From CAYJXJ01 sp964374095 (GTDB lineage Bacteria > Elusimicrobiota > Elusimicrobia > UBA1565 > UBA9628): a stretch of DNA of 22,259 nucleotides. A model generated the notes under the pieces. That model had not been told where the DNA came from. It searched no databases and worked only from the letters and a program-made list of their open reading frames with translations. Shown here piece by piece: positions 21,537 to 22,259 of the stretch. The translations under genes and the position numbers were made by a program. Each line of letters begins with the position of its first letter. The first letter of the stretch is position 1. The stretch covers positions 1 to 22,259 of the forward strand of contig CAYJXJ010000067.1 in NCBI GenBank assembly GCA_964374095.1, in the 5' to 3' direction.

Positions 21537-21992
21537 CTAGGGCTGGTGCTCGTAACGCTGCTTGGCGACTTTCTTGATGATGTCGGCGATGTCGGGGTTG
21601 CGCTCCATGAGGAGCTCCATGTCCACCCGGCTGAGCACGAAGCAGGAGGTCCTCTCCACGCACACGATGGACGCCGAGCGCGGCTGATTGAGGATGAGGG
21701 CGAGCTCACCGAAGAACTCCCCCGGGCCCATCTCCCGGATGATCCTGCCCATCCCCAGGAAGCCCGCGCCCCGGGCCTGCACCCTGCCGTCCTGGATCAT
21801 ATAGAACGAGTCGGCGGCGTCGCCCTTGCTGAAAATCTTCTCGCCCGCGTCGAACTCCACGACCTTGATGAAGTACACGAGCTTGCGCGACTGCTCGTCG
21901 GAAAGGGGGGCGAAGAGGTCGACCCGCCTCATGGCCGAGATGAGGAGGCTCGAATCGCCTCCCGCGGCGACCCCGTTTCTGATCAGCCTCAT
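21537..21992 (-). CDS. Stand-alone cyclic-nucleotide-binding protein
   Basis: The 151-aa protein consists of one cNMP-binding beta-roll (about 25-125). The phosphate-binding cassette is FFGELALILNQPRSASIV, with Glu, Arg and Ser in the positions that hold cAMP in CRP and PKA regulatory subunits. It has no helix-turn-helix or other output domain. It probably senses the product of the cyclase encoded 3 nt downstream, perhaps through direct contact with it or with another partner. The ATG at 21990-21992 was chosen because GGGAG lies 8 nt upstream; a further ATG at 22023-22025 and a longer frame are possible but lack support. Confidence 0.85.
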   Translation of the reverse strand: MRLIRNGVAAGGDSSLLISAMRRVDLFAPLSDEQSRKLVYFIKVVEFDAGEKIFSKGDAADSFYMIQDGRVQARGAGFLGMGRIIREMGPGEFFGELALILNQPRSASIVCVERTSCFVLSRVDMELLMERNPDIADIIKKVAKQRYEHQP

Positions 21993-22106
21993 GGTCTCAC
22001 TCCCGCACCGAAGGTATGCTCCCATTTCAGAAAAGCTCAAGTCAACCGCGGGTATCGCGGCGACCTTGCGAAGAAAACGTGATTTATTTTCCGGCGCTTT
22101 GGCCGC

Positions 22107-22132
22107 GGCTGCCTCCACCGGTGGAGGCAGCC
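22107..22132. repeat. 26-bp perfect palindrome
   Basis: The segment equals its own reverse complement over 26 bases and is centred on CCTCCACCGGTGGAGG, the same 16-mer found at 111-126. It lies about 115 nt upstream of the cNMP-binding gene and 73 nt from the terminal repeat. It could be an operator, a hairpin or part of a dispersed element. No U-run follows on either strand. Confidence 0.8.
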
Positions 22133-22178
22133 CCCCGACAAACTCCCCACCCCGGCCTTCCGGGGAGCGGAATCCGCC

Positions 22179-22207
22179 TTGACGGGCCCCGGGGTTTTGG
22201 TTATTCT
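22179..22207 (+). promoter_or_regulatory. Promoter reading out of the window into the terminal repeat
   Basis: TTGACG (22179-22184) and TATTCT (22202-22207) are 17 bp apart. Transcription would start near 22214, inside the 54-bp terminal repeat, and leave the window to the right. The gene or RNA it serves is not visible. Confidence 0.5.
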
Positions 22208-22259
22208 AGCCCGAGTTTACGAGTTATGTAGGCAAGGCGGGCACTTTCCCGTCGAAAAA
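22206..22259. repeat. Right copy of the 54-bp terminal inverted repeat
   Basis: This is the exact reverse complement of 2-55 and ends at the last base of the window. Only this copy is preceded by a promoter-like pair; the left copy follows the trpC stop. The differing flanks just inside CTAG show that it is a repeated unit placed in two contexts. Confidence 0.9.

Noticed and set aside
19818..21992. Pycsar or CBASS anti-phage system
   Set aside because: The cyclase is a class III type with FHA and GAF domains, and the neighbour is a bare cNMP-binding domain without a membrane, TIR or nuclease effector, so the defining toxic effector is missing.
22017..22045. Promoter for the cNMP-binding gene based on TTGACT at 22040-22045 (minus)
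   Set aside because: No acceptable -10 element lies 16-18 bp away; the nearest AT-rich hexamer is 20 bp or more downstream.
20115..22082. A 655-codon open frame on the plus strand
   Set aside because: It runs antisense to the cyclase and cNMP-binding genes, whose motifs are clear. Its composition is that of a GC-rich mirror frame with no recognisable domain.
1..22259. CRISPR array, tRNA or rRNA genes
   Set aside because: No regularly spaced direct repeats, no T-loop/acceptor patterns and no rRNA signatures were found by eye on either strand.

Overview
The window is high-GC bacterial chromosome-like DNA, tightly packed with genes and almost without intergenic space except at a few structured spots. 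Its gene families (tryptophan synthesis, cytochrome-c/thiol redox proteins, MutS/MutL, queuosine-precursor enzymes, B12-type radical SAM, an FHA-cyclase) suit a free-living Gram-negative-type bacterium. A deep-branching phylum such as Elusimicrobiota, or a planctomycete- or delta-like lineage, is plausible, but no rRNA or other marker settles it. No tRNA, rRNA, CRISPR array or intact transposase was seen.

Layout. (1) 2-55 and 22206-22259 are perfect 54-bp inverted copies of one sequence at the two window ends, so the window is bounded by a dispersed repeat (or a contig broken at one). (2) 108-4119, minus: trpE-trpG-trpD-[52-aa ORF]-trpC, overlapping or closely spaced. trpF, trpB and trpA are not here. 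(3) 4174-6363, plus: a transglutaminase-like exported protein, CcdA and a TlpA/ResA-like thioredoxin, with a 4-nt overlap and a 4-nt gap. (4) 6396-11811, plus: mutS-mutL-cpaF-like ATPase, joined by 1-nt and 4-nt overlaps. (5) 11812-12158: a non-coding block with a good sigma70-type promoter, a roughly 147-nt self-pairing transcript candidate, a second hairpin and a 63-nt near-perfect palindrome. (6) 12159-16249, minus: a five-gene translationally coupled chain (B12-binding radical SAM, small lipoprotein-like protein, DEDDh exonuclease, queC, queE) behind a promoter at 16302-16330. (7) 16346-16768: a relic of the C-terminal end of a WD40-repeat protein. (8) 17004-18152: an unusual protein joining an MCCF-type N-terminal domain to the N-terminal subdomain of a GspE/PilB ATPase without the ATPase core. 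(9) 18360-19804: an AT-rich promoter/operator island followed by an XRE-type regulator overlapping a nucleotidyltransferase-fold gene, which looks like a toxin-antitoxin or defence-type pair of foreign origin. (10) 19818-21992, minus: a stand-alone cyclic-nucleotide-binding protein followed 3 nt later by an FHA-GAF-class III cyclase with atypical base-selecting residues, together a probable signalling pair.

The trp genes make anthranilate and carry it to indole-glycerol phosphate. CcdA and the TlpA-like protein pass electrons across the membrane to exported thiols. MutS and MutL perform mismatch repair, and the MutL here keeps the endonuclease motifs. QueC and QueE make preQ0 from a precursor whose synthesis genes are not in the window. 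The least explained items are the non-coding block at 11847-12151, the MCCF-GspE fusion, the XRE/nucleotidyltransferase pair and the terminal repeats.
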